DNA of 64,000 nucleotides from JAFDVJ01 sp964487505 (GTDB lineage: Bacteria; Acidobacteriota; Blastocatellia; Pyrinomonadales; Pyrinomonadaceae). Under the pieces are notes generated by a model. That model made no database searches. It was not told the DNA's origin and saw nothing but the letters and a program-made list of their open reading frames with translations. A program made the position numbers and the translations under genes. Below, piece after piece: positions 33,880 to 41,956 of the stretch (position 1 is its first letter; each line of letters opens with the position of its first letter). Location: contig CAZARD010000005.1 of the NCBI GenBank assembly GCA_964487505.1, positions 1-64,000 of the forward strand. Reading direction: 5' to 3'.

Positions 33880-34422
33880 TCAAAGCTCGAGCGAATTCCG
33901 AAACATCGCGAGGACCTGGCGGGACATTGATGCCGCCGCCGACTCGTTCTCAGTCGCATTCTTGCCCGTCAGCGCCTTGTCGCCGTCCGTGATCTTGAAT
34001 ACCTTGCCTCGGTCGTAGTAGATCCGAAGATCGAGTTCTTCGGTCTTCCGATAGAAGAAGACCAACGACCCGGAAGCATCGTAAAGCAGTTCGGATATCT
34101 CGGTCCGGCTTGATCTTTGAGTCGTGACGATCGCTTTCAAGAGACGGTCCGGATACGGGTTCTTCTCGCGGTCGCCGAACGTGTAATAGATCTTGACGGT
34201 CGAATCATAAATGCCGACCGCAGGATACGGGCCGTTGTTCCGGTTTACCTTGACCTCGGTCAGAAAAGTGGTCGACGTATCGCCGCTCGCCTCGCATTCG
34301 GCGATCTTCCGATCGGCCTCCTGCGCGAGTTTGCGGATATTGTCGATACGCTTGTCTGTTTGCGCGCTGGCAAATCCGCAGATCAAAAGGACGAACACTA
34401 CCGGAGCGATCAAAGCTCTCAT
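33880..34422 (-). CDS. Small secreted hypothetical protein inside a two-component locus
   Basis: This 180-residue protein has a signal peptide (VVFVLLICGFASAQ) and a mixed helical/beta exported domain without cysteine pairs (a single Cys in AECEASG). GGAGG lies 5 nt before ATG, one of the best ribosome sites in the window. It sits between the NtrY-like kinase (upstream, 38 bp) and the NtrX-like regulator on the same strand. That position suggests co-expression and perhaps a sensing accessory role, but no domain is recognised. Confidence 0.75.
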   Translation of the reverse strand: MRALIAPVVFVLLICGFASAQTDKRIDNIRKLAQEADRKIAECEASGDTSTTFLTEVKVNRNNGPYPAVGIYDSTVKIYYTFGDREKNPYPDRLLKAIVTTQRSSRTEISELLYDASGSLVFFYRKTEELDLRIYYDRGKVFKITDGDKALTGKNATENESAAASMSRQVLAMFRNSLEL

Positions 34423-34460
34423 ACAAACCTCCTTTGCCGCGATTCGGAAGGCAAGCCCGG

Positions 34461-36602
34461 TCAGGCGATACCGGCCGGGATCTCGATGACGAACCTCGCT
34501 CCGCCCGAAGCGTGGTTCGATGCATTGATCTTGCCGCGATGCTCGGTGACGATCCGTTGAACGATCGCCAGACCGAGTCCGGTTCCGCGGCCTTTCGTCG
34601 AAAAATACGGTTGAAAGAGTTTCTGGAAATCGGACGGCGCGATCCCGTACCCGTTGTCGGCGATCTCGGCCACGACGACGTCGCGCGCGACATCGTGGCG
34701 CGTCTTGACGGTCACTCTTTTGTCGGACTGCGAATCGTCGAAGGCCTCAACCGCATTCTCGATCAAATTCACAAAAACTCGTTTCAATTGCTCTATATCA
34801 ATCATCGCATCGGGCAACGCTTCCGCCAACTCAACCTCGATTTCAACACCGCGATCCTCAAAAAGCGCCGCGGCCTGGCCCACGACATCGTTGACGTTGC
34901 CGGCCTCGAGCTTGACACTCGGCAGTCGGGCAAACCGCGAGAACTCATCGACCAGCGACTTCAGACTGTTCACCTCGCGAAGGATCGTTTCGGTTCCGTC
35001 GGTGACGATCCTGATCGACGGGTCGGCGTTTCCGGCCTGCGCGAACCGCTTTGCAATACGTTCAGCCGAAAGCTGGATCGGTGTCAGCGGATTCTTGATC
35101 TCGTGCGCCATGCGCCTCGCGACCTCCGCCCAAGCAGAAGCGCGCTGCGCGGCGATCAACTCCGAAAGGTCCTCGATCACGAGAACTAACCCGCTCGCAT
35201 CGTCCGGTGTCATCGGCAGCGTTGTCGCAAACAACGCCACCGGAAGACAAGCACCGCCGTCCGCAGCGCCTGCCGGGTCTTCACGCTGAAGAACAGTTTG
35301 CTCGCTTGCTTGCCCGACCCGTCGGGCACGCCCAAAGAGGCGCTCAATTACCGCACGGTTCTCGTCACTGAAAAGTCCGCCGAGTTCGATACCGGAAAAA
35401 TCCCCGTCTTCAAGGCGAAGAATCCTTGCGGCTGCGCGATTGATCGTCGTCACGTGATTTGCCTTGTCGAACGAGATCACGCCCGTGGAAAGCGATTGGA
35501 GCACGGTTTCGATGTAACGTCTCCTTTCTTCGAGTTCGGTCGAATTCTCGCGCAGCTTCGCCGACATTTGGTTGAATGAGCGGACGAGCAACACAAGCTC
35601 ATCCTCTGCAAGCACATCCACCTGAAAGCCGACCTTCCCCCGCGCGATCTCGTTGGCTCCTTCGACCAACGCGTTGACCGGCACCGTCAGTCCGCGCGCG
35701 ATGTAAACGGCCGTCCAGCTCGATGCGAAGATCAGCAGAAAAGTCAGCAGTCCGAGCGTCGAAAGCCCGATCTGCCGCACCGTGAGCTGCTGGTCTTTGA
35801 GCCGGTCGAACTCCTGTAGCGCTTGATCGATGACTTGGCCGGCGTTTTCTTCCTCATAAAGAGCGGCGACGACTATCAACCGGCGGCCGTCGCGAAGTTT
35901 CGCAACGGCGGCGTCGAATCCGCGTCCGTCGTTAATACGCGGATCGGCGGTCCGGCCATCGCGCGCCATCGCTACGATCTCCCTGAAATCCGAATTGTTC
36001 AAATCGACCCTCGAGGCCGCCTCGACCGTTTTCCCGTCCTTCGCCAACACCTCGACGAACGACAACTTCCCTGTATCCGCAAGCCGTCCGAGTTCACCCG
36101 TTCCGATCTGATGCTCATCGAGCGTTATGGCAAGCATTTCGGTGCTTTCACGGAATTTCTCGGCCTGAAGCGCGATCGCGCGATTTTTTAGAAGCTGCGC
36201 GCGCCTGACGACGTCTTCCGGAATCTGGGTGAACCATCTCTCAAGCGCGCGATTCATAAACAGATACGAGAAGCCGGCCATCGCGACGATGGGCAAAATG
36301 CTGATCAGAAAGAAGTAAAGCCAAAGACGGGTTTTGAACTTCGAGCCCAGCGCGAGCGCCCGGCGCTCTCGCGTGAGCTTGACTATGTTCCGGAGAAAGA
36401 TGAAACCAAAAACGACGAATGCGAAAAAATTAAGAGACGAAAGCGCGTACAGCAACAACGTGTCATTGGCGGTCTCGACAGCGAGGTTCTTCCACAAATT
36501 CGACGACTGAAGCAACACGAGGAAAGTAAGCAGCACGAGAACGATCGCGCCCAATAGCCACGGCGAGACTCTTCGAGCAGATTTCCGTTCATTTTCCACC
36601 AT
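34461..36602 (-). CDS. NtrY-like sensor histidine kinase
   Basis: The protein has 713 residues from ATG at 36602; a start 24 codons upstream is open but would overlap the divergent gene region. Two to three N-terminal membrane helices precede an extracytoplasmic domain of about 120 residues. A further helix (FLLIFASSWTAVYIA), a HAMP domain (GLTVPVNALVEGANEIARG) and a PAS domain follow. HisKA carries the phospho-acceptor in RRMAHEIKNPLTPIQLSAERIA, and HATPase_c has N-box NLIENAVEAF and G-boxes DNGYGIA and GRGTGLGLAI. The order and the H-E-I-K-N-P-L-T-P-I-Q-L-S motif are characteristic of NtrY. The stimulus is unknown. Confidence 0.92.
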   Translation of the reverse strand: MVENERKSARRVSPWLLGAIVLVLLTFLVLLQSSNLWKNLAVETANDTLLLYALSSLNFFAFVVFGFIFLRNIVKLTRERRALALGSKFKTRLWLYFFLISILPIVAMAGFSYLFMNRALERWFTQIPEDVVRRAQLLKNRAIALQAEKFRESTEMLAITLDEHQIGTGELGRLADTGKLSFVEVLAKDGKTVEAASRVDLNNSDFREIVAMARDGRTADPRINDGRGFDAAVAKLRDGRRLIVVAALYEEENAGQVIDQALQEFDRLKDQQLTVRQIGLSTLGLLTFLLIFASSWTAVYIARGLTVPVNALVEGANEIARGKVGFQVDVLAEDELVLLVRSFNQMSAKLRENSTELEERRRYIETVLQSLSTGVISFDKANHVTTINRAAARILRLEDGDFSGIELGGLFSDENRAVIERLFGRARRVGQASEQTVLQREDPAGAADGGACLPVALFATTLPMTPDDASGLVLVIEDLSELIAAQRASAWAEVARRMAHEIKNPLTPIQLSAERIAKRFAQAGNADPSIRIVTDGTETILREVNSLKSLVDEFSRFARLPSVKLEAGNVNDVVGQAAALFEDRGVEIEVELAEALPDAMIDIEQLKRVFVNLIENAVEAFDDSQSDKRVTVKTRHDVARDVVVAEIADNGYGIAPSDFQKLFQPYFSTKGRGTGLGLAIVQRIVTEHRGKINASNHASGGARFVIEIPAGIA

Positions 36603-36669
36603 CGGCGGAATTCTATCACGGGGACGGCGAATGAGTGACAGACCGCCCACCAGGTCCCGTTTCTCAATT

Positions 36670-36694
36670 TTCAATTATCATTTATCATTTATTG
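36670..36694. repeat. Short ATCATTT heptamer run
   Basis: ATCATTT is repeated at 36677-36683 and 36684-36690 with partial copies on both sides, between two divergent genes. It resembles the period-7 design of the GTGCATA and TGCTTAC arrays elsewhere in the window. Confidence 0.5.
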
Positions 36695-36717
36695 TTTTCG
36701 TTCTCTGTCTTTTCACG

Positions 36718-37659
36718 ATGGATCTAAAGCGGTTTTTCATTAATCAAGCCGGACGCGTACGGAGCGGCTGGAGAGTTGCGGCATTCATTTTGTCGACGAT
36801 CGCAACGACTGCGGTCGGGATCTTGGCGGTTTTCCCGATCATCAGCCTGTTCGATGATGGAGGCGAGCGCCCGGGATTGGCGCTCTATATTGCGCAGTTC
36901 AGTGTCGGAGCGGTCGCCGCGCTCTTTTTCGGCTGGATGTTCGGGCGCATCTTCGAAGACCTTCCGTTCTCGGCCCTCGGAGCTTCGTTTCGCGGACATT
37001 GGTTTCGCGATCTTGCGATAGGCTGCGTCGTGGGAGCGGTTTCGCTCGTTCTCGCGGCCGGGATCGTGTTCGCTTTCGGGAGCGTTTCGTTCGCCGCCAA
37101 CTCGGAAAGTACGACTTCGGCCATCGCATCGACACTGGGAACAACGCTGGCGCTGTTCATATTCGGTGCGGCCTTCGAAGAGGCGTTCTTCCGCGGCTAT
37201 ATGTTCCAGACCCTTGGACGCGAACGACTTTGGCTATTCGGCGCCGCGTTCACGGCGATCTTTTTTGCAACGATCCACAACGGCAATCCCGGGGCGAGCC
37301 CGCTTTCGTGGCTGAACACATTCATCGCCGGAATATGGCTCGCGGTCGCGTATTGGAAAACCCGGAATCTCTGGTTTCCGTTCGGCATCCATCTGGCTTG
37401 GAATTGGGTCCAGGGGTCGATTCTCGGGATCAACGTCAGCGGGCTCGAGTCCTTAACCCCGGACCCGCTGCTGCGCGCTCGGATCTCCGGTCCGGATTGG
37501 ATCTCAGGCGGGGGTTACGGCGTTGAGGCAAGCATCGCCTGTACGATCGCGCTGATCGTCTCGACGGTCGCGATCGTTTTCCTTCCCGGGCCGGACAAAG
37601 CAAAACAAGAGCCCGGACTCGATTCGCCGGAAAGAGCCGACGGAGTTGGCCTTTCGTAG
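36718..37659 (+). CDS. CPBP-family intramembrane metalloprotease (CAAX protease-like)
   Basis: This 313-residue multipass protein has the three CPBP motifs: E154-E155-A-F-F-R159 (EExxxR), H187 in FFATIHNG, and H225-x3-N229 in GIHLAWNW. Seven to eight hydrophobic segments surround them. CPBP proteins are glutamate/metal intramembrane proteases related to eukaryotic Rce1; bacterial substrates are mostly unknown. The longer open frame from 36631 includes a heptamer repeat and is not used. No Shine-Dalgarno stands out at the chosen ATG. Confidence 0.88.
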   Translation: MDLKRFFINQAGRVRSGWRVAAFILSTIATTAVGILAVFPIISLFDDGGERPGLALYIAQFSVGAVAALFFGWMFGRIFEDLPFSALGASFRGHWFRDLAIGCVVGAVSLVLAAGIVFAFGSVSFAANSESTTSAIASTLGTTLALFIFGAAFEEAFFRGYMFQTLGRERLWLFGAAFTAIFFATIHNGNPGASPLSWLNTFIAGIWLAVAYWKTRNLWFPFGIHLAWNWVQGSILGINVSGLESLTPDPLLRARISGPDWISGGGYGVEASIACTIALIVSTVAIVFLPGPDKAKQEPGLDSPERADGVGLS

Positions 37660-37723
37660 CTGTCCGCGGCATCTTGTCGTTTTCCGACCCGAATTCGGGC
37701 CGGCTCGGTCGGGAAACCGGTCT

Positions 37724-38233
37724 CTAGCTCGATTGGTAGGCGACCCGTGCCAACGACTCGAGGCGTATCGCGTATAGTCGGTCACTGACAATACGTGCGA
37801 TGCGTTGCATCATAAGGTAGCCGAAGGCCGGGTCCTCCTCGAAAGCGCGTCCCAGTTTCTCACGATCAAAGGTAACCACCCGACAATCCGTCGCTGCTTT
37901 GGCGCTGGAAGTGGCGTTGTGTGGCGGCACCAGAGCGGACCAACCGAATACTTCGCCCGGACCGAGCGCGCCGATAACCTGATCCCGTGTGGTCAGTTTG
38001 CCGGTCAATTGGCCGGAAACCGGTTGCTCGACCGATTCATCGGGAATCTCGATAACGACAGCGGTTGCGCCCTCAAGAACGAGGTACAGGCTATCGAGTC
38101 GGTCACCCTCGTGGAAAAAGTAATTGTCGGAGTCCACGCTCAGTTCATCGCTCACCTTGGCAATCGCTACCAGTTGGTCCTGACTCAAACCGCCGAAAAA
38201 CGGATAGCGGCGCAATATCTCTGGTGAAATCAT
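37724..38233 (-). CDS. Cyclic-nucleotide-binding-domain protein without DNA-binding domain (HoxI-like)
   Basis: This 169-residue protein is a single CNB/Crp-type beta-roll. It has YPFFGGLSQDQLVAIA at the start, FFHEGDRLDSLYLVLEG, and a phosphate-binding-cassette region around GPGEVFGWSALVPP. The domain ends in one long helix (GYLMMQRIARIVSDRLYAIRLESLARV). The helix-turn-helix found in CRP/FNR regulators is missing. It overlaps the protease gene by ATGA (38230-38233), so the two are translationally coupled, and it is the last gene of the hydrogenase operon. The order large subunit, protease, CNB protein matches hoxH-hoxW-hoxI of the Cupriavidus soluble hydrogenase, in which HoxI is a small CNB-domain subunit. 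A structural or nucleotide-binding role in the hydrogenase is thus more likely than gene regulation. Confidence 0.82.
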   Translation of the reverse strand: MISPEILRRYPFFGGLSQDQLVAIAKVSDELSVDSDNYFFHEGDRLDSLYLVLEGATAVVIEIPDESVEQPVSGQLTGKLTTRDQVIGALGPGEVFGWSALVPPHNATSSAKAATDCRVVTFDREKLGRAFEEDPAFGYLMMQRIARIVSDRLYAIRLESLARVAYQSS

Positions 38234-38745
38234 TTTTCCTCCGAATTGACGTCAAAACGTCCTTCATCTCGATCGATCGACAACTTCAACTCTGCCAGTA
38301 CGGCATCGGCAACTTCGTTAACGGCGCGTTTTACCGCCGGTGTCGGTTCATCACAAAACTCAGCGATATTCTCCACTTCAACACCGAAGACCACGACCTC
38401 TTCCGGAAGCGGCAAGCCCATCCGCGAGGCCATTTCCAATGCGGTGTTCAGGTTGGTATCGTGCGGCGAAACGCTGTGCTGCGTGGGGCTCATGGCTTGC
38501 AGGTCGTCAAGCGTCAAACGATGAACCGTGCCGGGGCAGTTACCGGTTCCGAAAAGCGCATCGATCAGGATGACCCGCTCATAACCCAACAGTCTTTCCA
38601 TCAGACCCAAACCACCCACGCTTGCCTCGCTGATCTCCACCGATGATTCCCTCGGCAACAACGACCCGACCGCCTGCGCAACGCGCACGCCGACACCATC
38701 GTCCGTCAATATCGGATTGCCCAAGCCAAGCACCAGCGTCTTCAT
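38230..38745 (-). CDS. [NiFe] hydrogenase maturation endopeptidase (HyaD/HoxW type)
   Basis: The protein has 171 residues from ATG at 38745 (another ATG 5 codons upstream is possible). It starts TLVLGLGNPILTDDGVG, the canonical GxGNxxxxDDGxG motif whose acidic residue binds nickel. EASVGGLGLMERLLGY and LIDALFG follow with the second metal-ligand aspartate, and H-D-T-N-L lies in the HSVSPHDTNL segment. It removes the C-terminal peptide from the hydrogenase large subunit after nickel insertion. The adjacent large subunit indeed still has a 28-residue tail. The gene overlaps the CNB gene by 4 bp. Confidence 0.92.
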   Translation of the reverse strand: MKTLVLGLGNPILTDDGVGVRVAQAVGSLLPRESSVEISEASVGGLGLMERLLGYERVILIDALFGTGNCPGTVHRLTLDDLQAMSPTQHSVSPHDTNLNTALEMASRMGLPLPEEVVVFGVEVENIAEFCDEPTPAVKRAVNEVADAVLAELKLSIDRDEGRFDVNSEEK

Positions 38746-38795
38746 TTTCGTTCGCGACATACCAGTAACCGATCGCTTTTTCATCCCGGCATCGG

Positions 38796-40295
38796 TTAGT
38801 TCACAAACCGGCTCACCTTCCTGATCTCGTTTCCGTCCGCGTCGCGGATGGTTACTTCCAATGGCATCCGGCCGGGCAGAGCGTGAGTGGCGCACGAAAA
38901 ACAGGGATCGTACGCTCGAAACGCCATCTCGACCTTGTTGAGAAGCCCCTCCGTGATGACCGCCCCTTTTGAGATAAGCGATTTGGCGGCCTTCTTAAGC
39001 GACATAGTGATCGGCGCGTAGTTGTTGGTCGTGCCGACAACAAGGTTGACGCGGGTCAATATGCCTTTTTCATCCGACCAGTAATGGTGCGTAAGAGTCC
39101 CGCGCGGTGCTTCCACGCTGCCGACGCCTTCGAGACCGCCCACGCCGGACGGGGCCGCGACTTCCACACGCACGTTGGGATCAGTGATCTCGGGATCGCA
39201 GATGAGCTCCTGCATCCGTTCGGCCGCATAGAGCATTTCGATGAGCCGCGCCCAGTGTGTGGCAAGCCGGTGATGGATCGGCCGATACCGGCTTTCGCTT
39301 TTCCGGCTGAGCGCGTCGAACATCTTCTCATAGGCCTCCTGCGCCAAGGGTGTCGCCATTCCGTCGGCGGCGTTAAGGCGCGAAAGCGGCGTGGAGCAGT
39401 AGACGCCGCTGCCCGGGCCGTCAACGAATCCTTTCCAGCCGATGGCTTTGAGGTACGGGAACTTCAGATACGTCCAAGGCTCAACGTGCTCCGCGATGTG
39501 CTCCAGATAATCCCGGGCCGGATATCTTACAAACTCATTGCCCGACGGATCGACTACCCGAATCGTACCGTCGTAGAAATTGACCCGGTTCCGATCGTCA
39601 ACCGTGCCCATATAATAAGTCTCATCGGTGTAACCGTCCGAGACAATCAAGTCAAGATAGGCCTTGTTCTTCAATACCAGATCTTCAAACAGCTGCAAGC
39701 TGAACAACGCAAATTCCACATTTTGCCGAGCGATATCTTCGATCTCCGGCTGCATCTCCTTTGTCACCGGCTGGCTCCAACCGCCGGGCATTCCGGTGAC
39801 GGGGTGAATTCCGCGTCCGCCCAAAAGCCTGATGACGTGATGGTTTCGCATCCGGCAATCGATGACCCGTTTGCCGGTCTCCAAACCGACCTTGCGAACC
39901 ACGCCCAATATGTTGCGTTCCGCGGGCGGCGAGTCCGGTCCAAGCACAAAATCGGGTCCGCCGAGCGCGTAGAAATGCGTGGTGTGGTCGGTCACATAGA
40001 ATGCCATGTAGAACAGTTCGCGCAGTTTCCTGACCGTCGCCGAAGGTTCGACCTGAAACAATGCGTCCAGGGCTTTGGTAGCGGCCATATGATGCGCCTC
40101 GGGGCAAACGCCGCAGATCCGATTGGTGATTCGCGGCATTTCCTCGGCCGGCCGGCCGACGCAGAACGCCTCGAACCCGCGGAGCTCGGGAATAATGAAG
40201 TAGGTGTTCGCCACCTCGCCCTCTTCATCCAGGAATATGTCAATCTTACCGTGACCTTCCAGCCGGGTAATGGGGTCTATCGAAATTCGTCTCAT
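38796..40295 (-). CDS. mvhA: [NiFe] hydrogenase large subunit, group 3c (MvhA/VhuA)-like
   Basis: This protein has 499 residues from ATG at 40295, which has AGGAG 7 nt upstream. The nickel ligands are C61 and C64 in RICGVCPEAHH and C465 and C468 in DPCFSCATH. After H471 a 28-residue tail remains, which is the peptide removed by the maturation protease encoded next to it. MRRISIDPITRLEGHGKI at the N-terminus is typical for cytoplasmic group 3 enzymes. It oxidises H2 (or makes it) and passes electrons to the small subunit. The association with mvhG, mvhD and hdrABC marks a heterodisulfide-reductase-linked type rather than an NAD- or membrane-linked one. No hyp genes for cofactor synthesis are in the window. 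Confidence 0.93.
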   Translation of the reverse strand: MRRISIDPITRLEGHGKIDIFLDEEGEVANTYFIIPELRGFEAFCVGRPAEEMPRITNRICGVCPEAHHMAATKALDALFQVEPSATVRKLRELFYMAFYVTDHTTHFYALGGPDFVLGPDSPPAERNILGVVRKVGLETGKRVIDCRMRNHHVIRLLGGRGIHPVTGMPGGWSQPVTKEMQPEIEDIARQNVEFALFSLQLFEDLVLKNKAYLDLIVSDGYTDETYYMGTVDDRNRVNFYDGTIRVVDPSGNEFVRYPARDYLEHIAEHVEPWTYLKFPYLKAIGWKGFVDGPGSGVYCSTPLSRLNAADGMATPLAQEAYEKMFDALSRKSESRYRPIHHRLATHWARLIEMLYAAERMQELICDPEITDPNVRVEVAAPSGVGGLEGVGSVEAPRGTLTHHYWSDEKGILTRVNLVVGTTNNYAPITMSLKKAAKSLISKGAVITEGLLNKVEMAFRAYDPCFSCATHALPGRMPLEVTIRDADGNEIRKVSRFVN

Positions 40296-40433
40296 AGGAT
40301 GACTCCTTTGGCGGCACGCGGCAATCAGTTGGCTCATTCCCGCGCGTTCCCATCGTCGAGGATTGGGAAAGGCCCTTCGACGGAAGAGGGGCGATCGTCT
40401 TCGCCATCCGTCGTCGGATCTTAGAAAGCCTCG

Positions 40434-41465
40434 TCATACTCGCTCTTCACCGTTCGCGTTGTTTCCATCGACTCGTGCGCGATGCAGGATCGAATGGGCC
40501 ATGCTGAAGCGGTAGAACGTGCCCGCGGGATCTACGATGCCATCGATAATCGCATCGAGTTGCGAGTCCACGTCGGCTTCGTGATCGCCGGTCTTTCCCA
40601 CATCGATGATCGAACCGATCGCGGTCAGCATACGCGCGCCTTGGTCCTCGACTCCGTCAAGCGGCCCATAACAGCCACGGCAGCCCATACCGACCTGAGG
40701 GCATAACGCTCCGCAACCGGCCCGCGTCGCCGGCCCGACGCATATCAGTCCCTGCTCCAACAGGCAGACGCCGTGTTCAGGCAAGATCTCGTAGGGCCTG
40801 TAGAACCGCTTGATCCGTTTTTCACATTTTTCCAACGCGCATTCTTCGCACACGGCCACATCCCTGGCCCCGACCACCGAACCCTTTGGAGGCAGTTCGG
40901 CTCCTTCGAGAAGTCCGGCGACCAACGCTTCGAGCACCTCCCAGATCCGGGGCGGCTCGGGCGGGCAACCGGGCAGATAATAGTCGACCGACACCACCTG
41001 ATCGAGCGATTTGACCGTGTTGTAAAAATCCGGGATCCGGATGTCGCCGTCAGGCGTCGTTGTTAGGGCCTGCGGGACGATGCCATCGGGATTCGGCGTC
41101 GAAGGATTGTTCAGATAGATCGCATCGTAGGTCGCAGCCTTCGATGTCAGGTTCGACAGCGCCGGGATACAGCCTTCGCAGGCGCAGGAACCGTAGGCCA
41201 CCAACAACTTCGACTTTCGACGCAGCAGGTGGGCCATTTCCTCGTTTTCAGACGAGCGGATCGCACCGTTGAACAGGCACAGATCAATGTAACCATCCGG
41301 GTAGTTGCGTACGTCCTCATACTTGAAATCCGCGATACAAGGGAAAAAAACGATATCGAAGATCTCGTCCACCTTCAGTATCTTTTCACCGATCCCCAAC
41401 ACGGAGACCTCGCAGCCGCCGCACGAAGACGCCCAGTACATCGCCAAAGTCGGTTTGTCGCTCAT
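40434..41465 (-). CDS. mvhG: [NiFe] hydrogenase small subunit, MvhG/VhuG-like
   Basis: This protein has 343 residues from ATG at 41465, overlapping the mvhD stop in ATGA, with GGAGG 7 nt upstream. It has no Tat signal, so it is cytoplasmic. The proximal-cluster ligands are in SSCGGCEVSVL (C15, C18), GSCACEGC (C94) and LPGCPPEPP (C167). Additional cysteines at 206, 209, 214 and in the 234-265 stretch (CGALCP, GCRGC) supply the medial and distal clusters. It carries electrons from the NiFe site to MvhD/HdrA. The longer frame upstream overlaps mvhD and is rejected. Confidence 0.93.
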   Translation of the reverse strand: MSDKPTLAMYWASSCGGCEVSVLGIGEKILKVDEIFDIVFFPCIADFKYEDVRNYPDGYIDLCLFNGAIRSSENEEMAHLLRRKSKLLVAYGSCACEGCIPALSNLTSKAATYDAIYLNNPSTPNPDGIVPQALTTTPDGDIRIPDFYNTVKSLDQVVSVDYYLPGCPPEPPRIWEVLEALVAGLLEGAELPPKGSVVGARDVAVCEECALEKCEKRIKRFYRPYEILPEHGVCLLEQGLICVGPATRAGCGALCPQVGMGCRGCYGPLDGVEDQGARMLTAIGSIIDVGKTGDHEADVDSQLDAIIDGIVDPAGTFYRFSMAHSILHRARVDGNNANGEERV

Positions 41466-41929
41466 ACCGCCACCTCCAGCGGTTGAATCCCGATCCTCTC
41501 GTTGCGGTTCAACCCGGGCCAGTTCAGCGGGCCAAGTTTTCGCACATCCTCGACCATCTTGCTGATCTCCTCGGCCAGCCGCAGGCCTTCGGCGGCACTG
41601 GCCCAGATCAGCCGCACTCGTTCGGGTTCGACGCCCAACTGCGCCAGCATCCGCTGCATCAGTTTGAAGCGCCGCAACGCCTTGAAATTCTGTTCGAGAT
41701 AATGGCACTCTCCGGGGTGGCAGCCGGTGATCATCACGCCGTCTGCCCCGCCAGCCAAAGCCTTCAGGACGAAAGTGGGATCAAGTCGTCCGGAACACAT
41801 CAGGCGCATAAGGCGGATATTGGGCGGATACTTGATCCGCGCCGTACCGGCGAGGTCCGCCGCCCGATAACTGCACCAGTTGCAGGTAAAGCCGATAATC
41901 ACGGGTTCGAACTGTTGCGCTTCGTTCAT
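41462..41929 (-). CDS. mvhD: MvhD/FlpD-like iron-sulfur electron-transfer subunit
   Basis: This 155-residue protein holds the MvhD pattern C16-N-W-C19-S-Y, MCSGR (C45), and C70-H-P-G-E-C75-H-Y, which bind a [2Fe-2S] cluster. In methanogens MvhD links the hydrogenase to HdrA of the heterodisulfide reductase. The gene lies exactly between hdrA (27 bp upstream) and mvhG (4-bp overlap), as in mvhDGA operons. Its presence is the best evidence that hydrogenase and Hdr-like proteins form one complex. Confidence 0.93.
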   Translation of the reverse strand: MNEAQQFEPVIIGFTCNWCSYRAADLAGTARIKYPPNIRLMRLMCSGRLDPTFVLKALAGGADGVMITGCHPGECHYLEQNFKALRRFKLMQRMLAQLGVEPERVRLIWASAAEGLRLAEEISKMVEDVRKLGPLNWPGLNRNERIGIQPLEVAV

Positions 41930-41956
41930 CTTAATCTCTCCATTTGGTCAATACCG

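Noticed and set aside
37724..38233. CRP/FNR-type transcription regulator of the hydrogenase operon
   Set aside because: The protein ends after the long C-helix and has no helix-turn-helix, so it cannot bind the upstream palindromes by itself.
38796..40295. Membrane-bound uptake (group 1) hydrogenase
   Set aside because: The small subunit has no Tat signal and no cytochrome b gene is present. The MvhD and Hdr neighbours point to a cytoplasmic group 3 enzyme.
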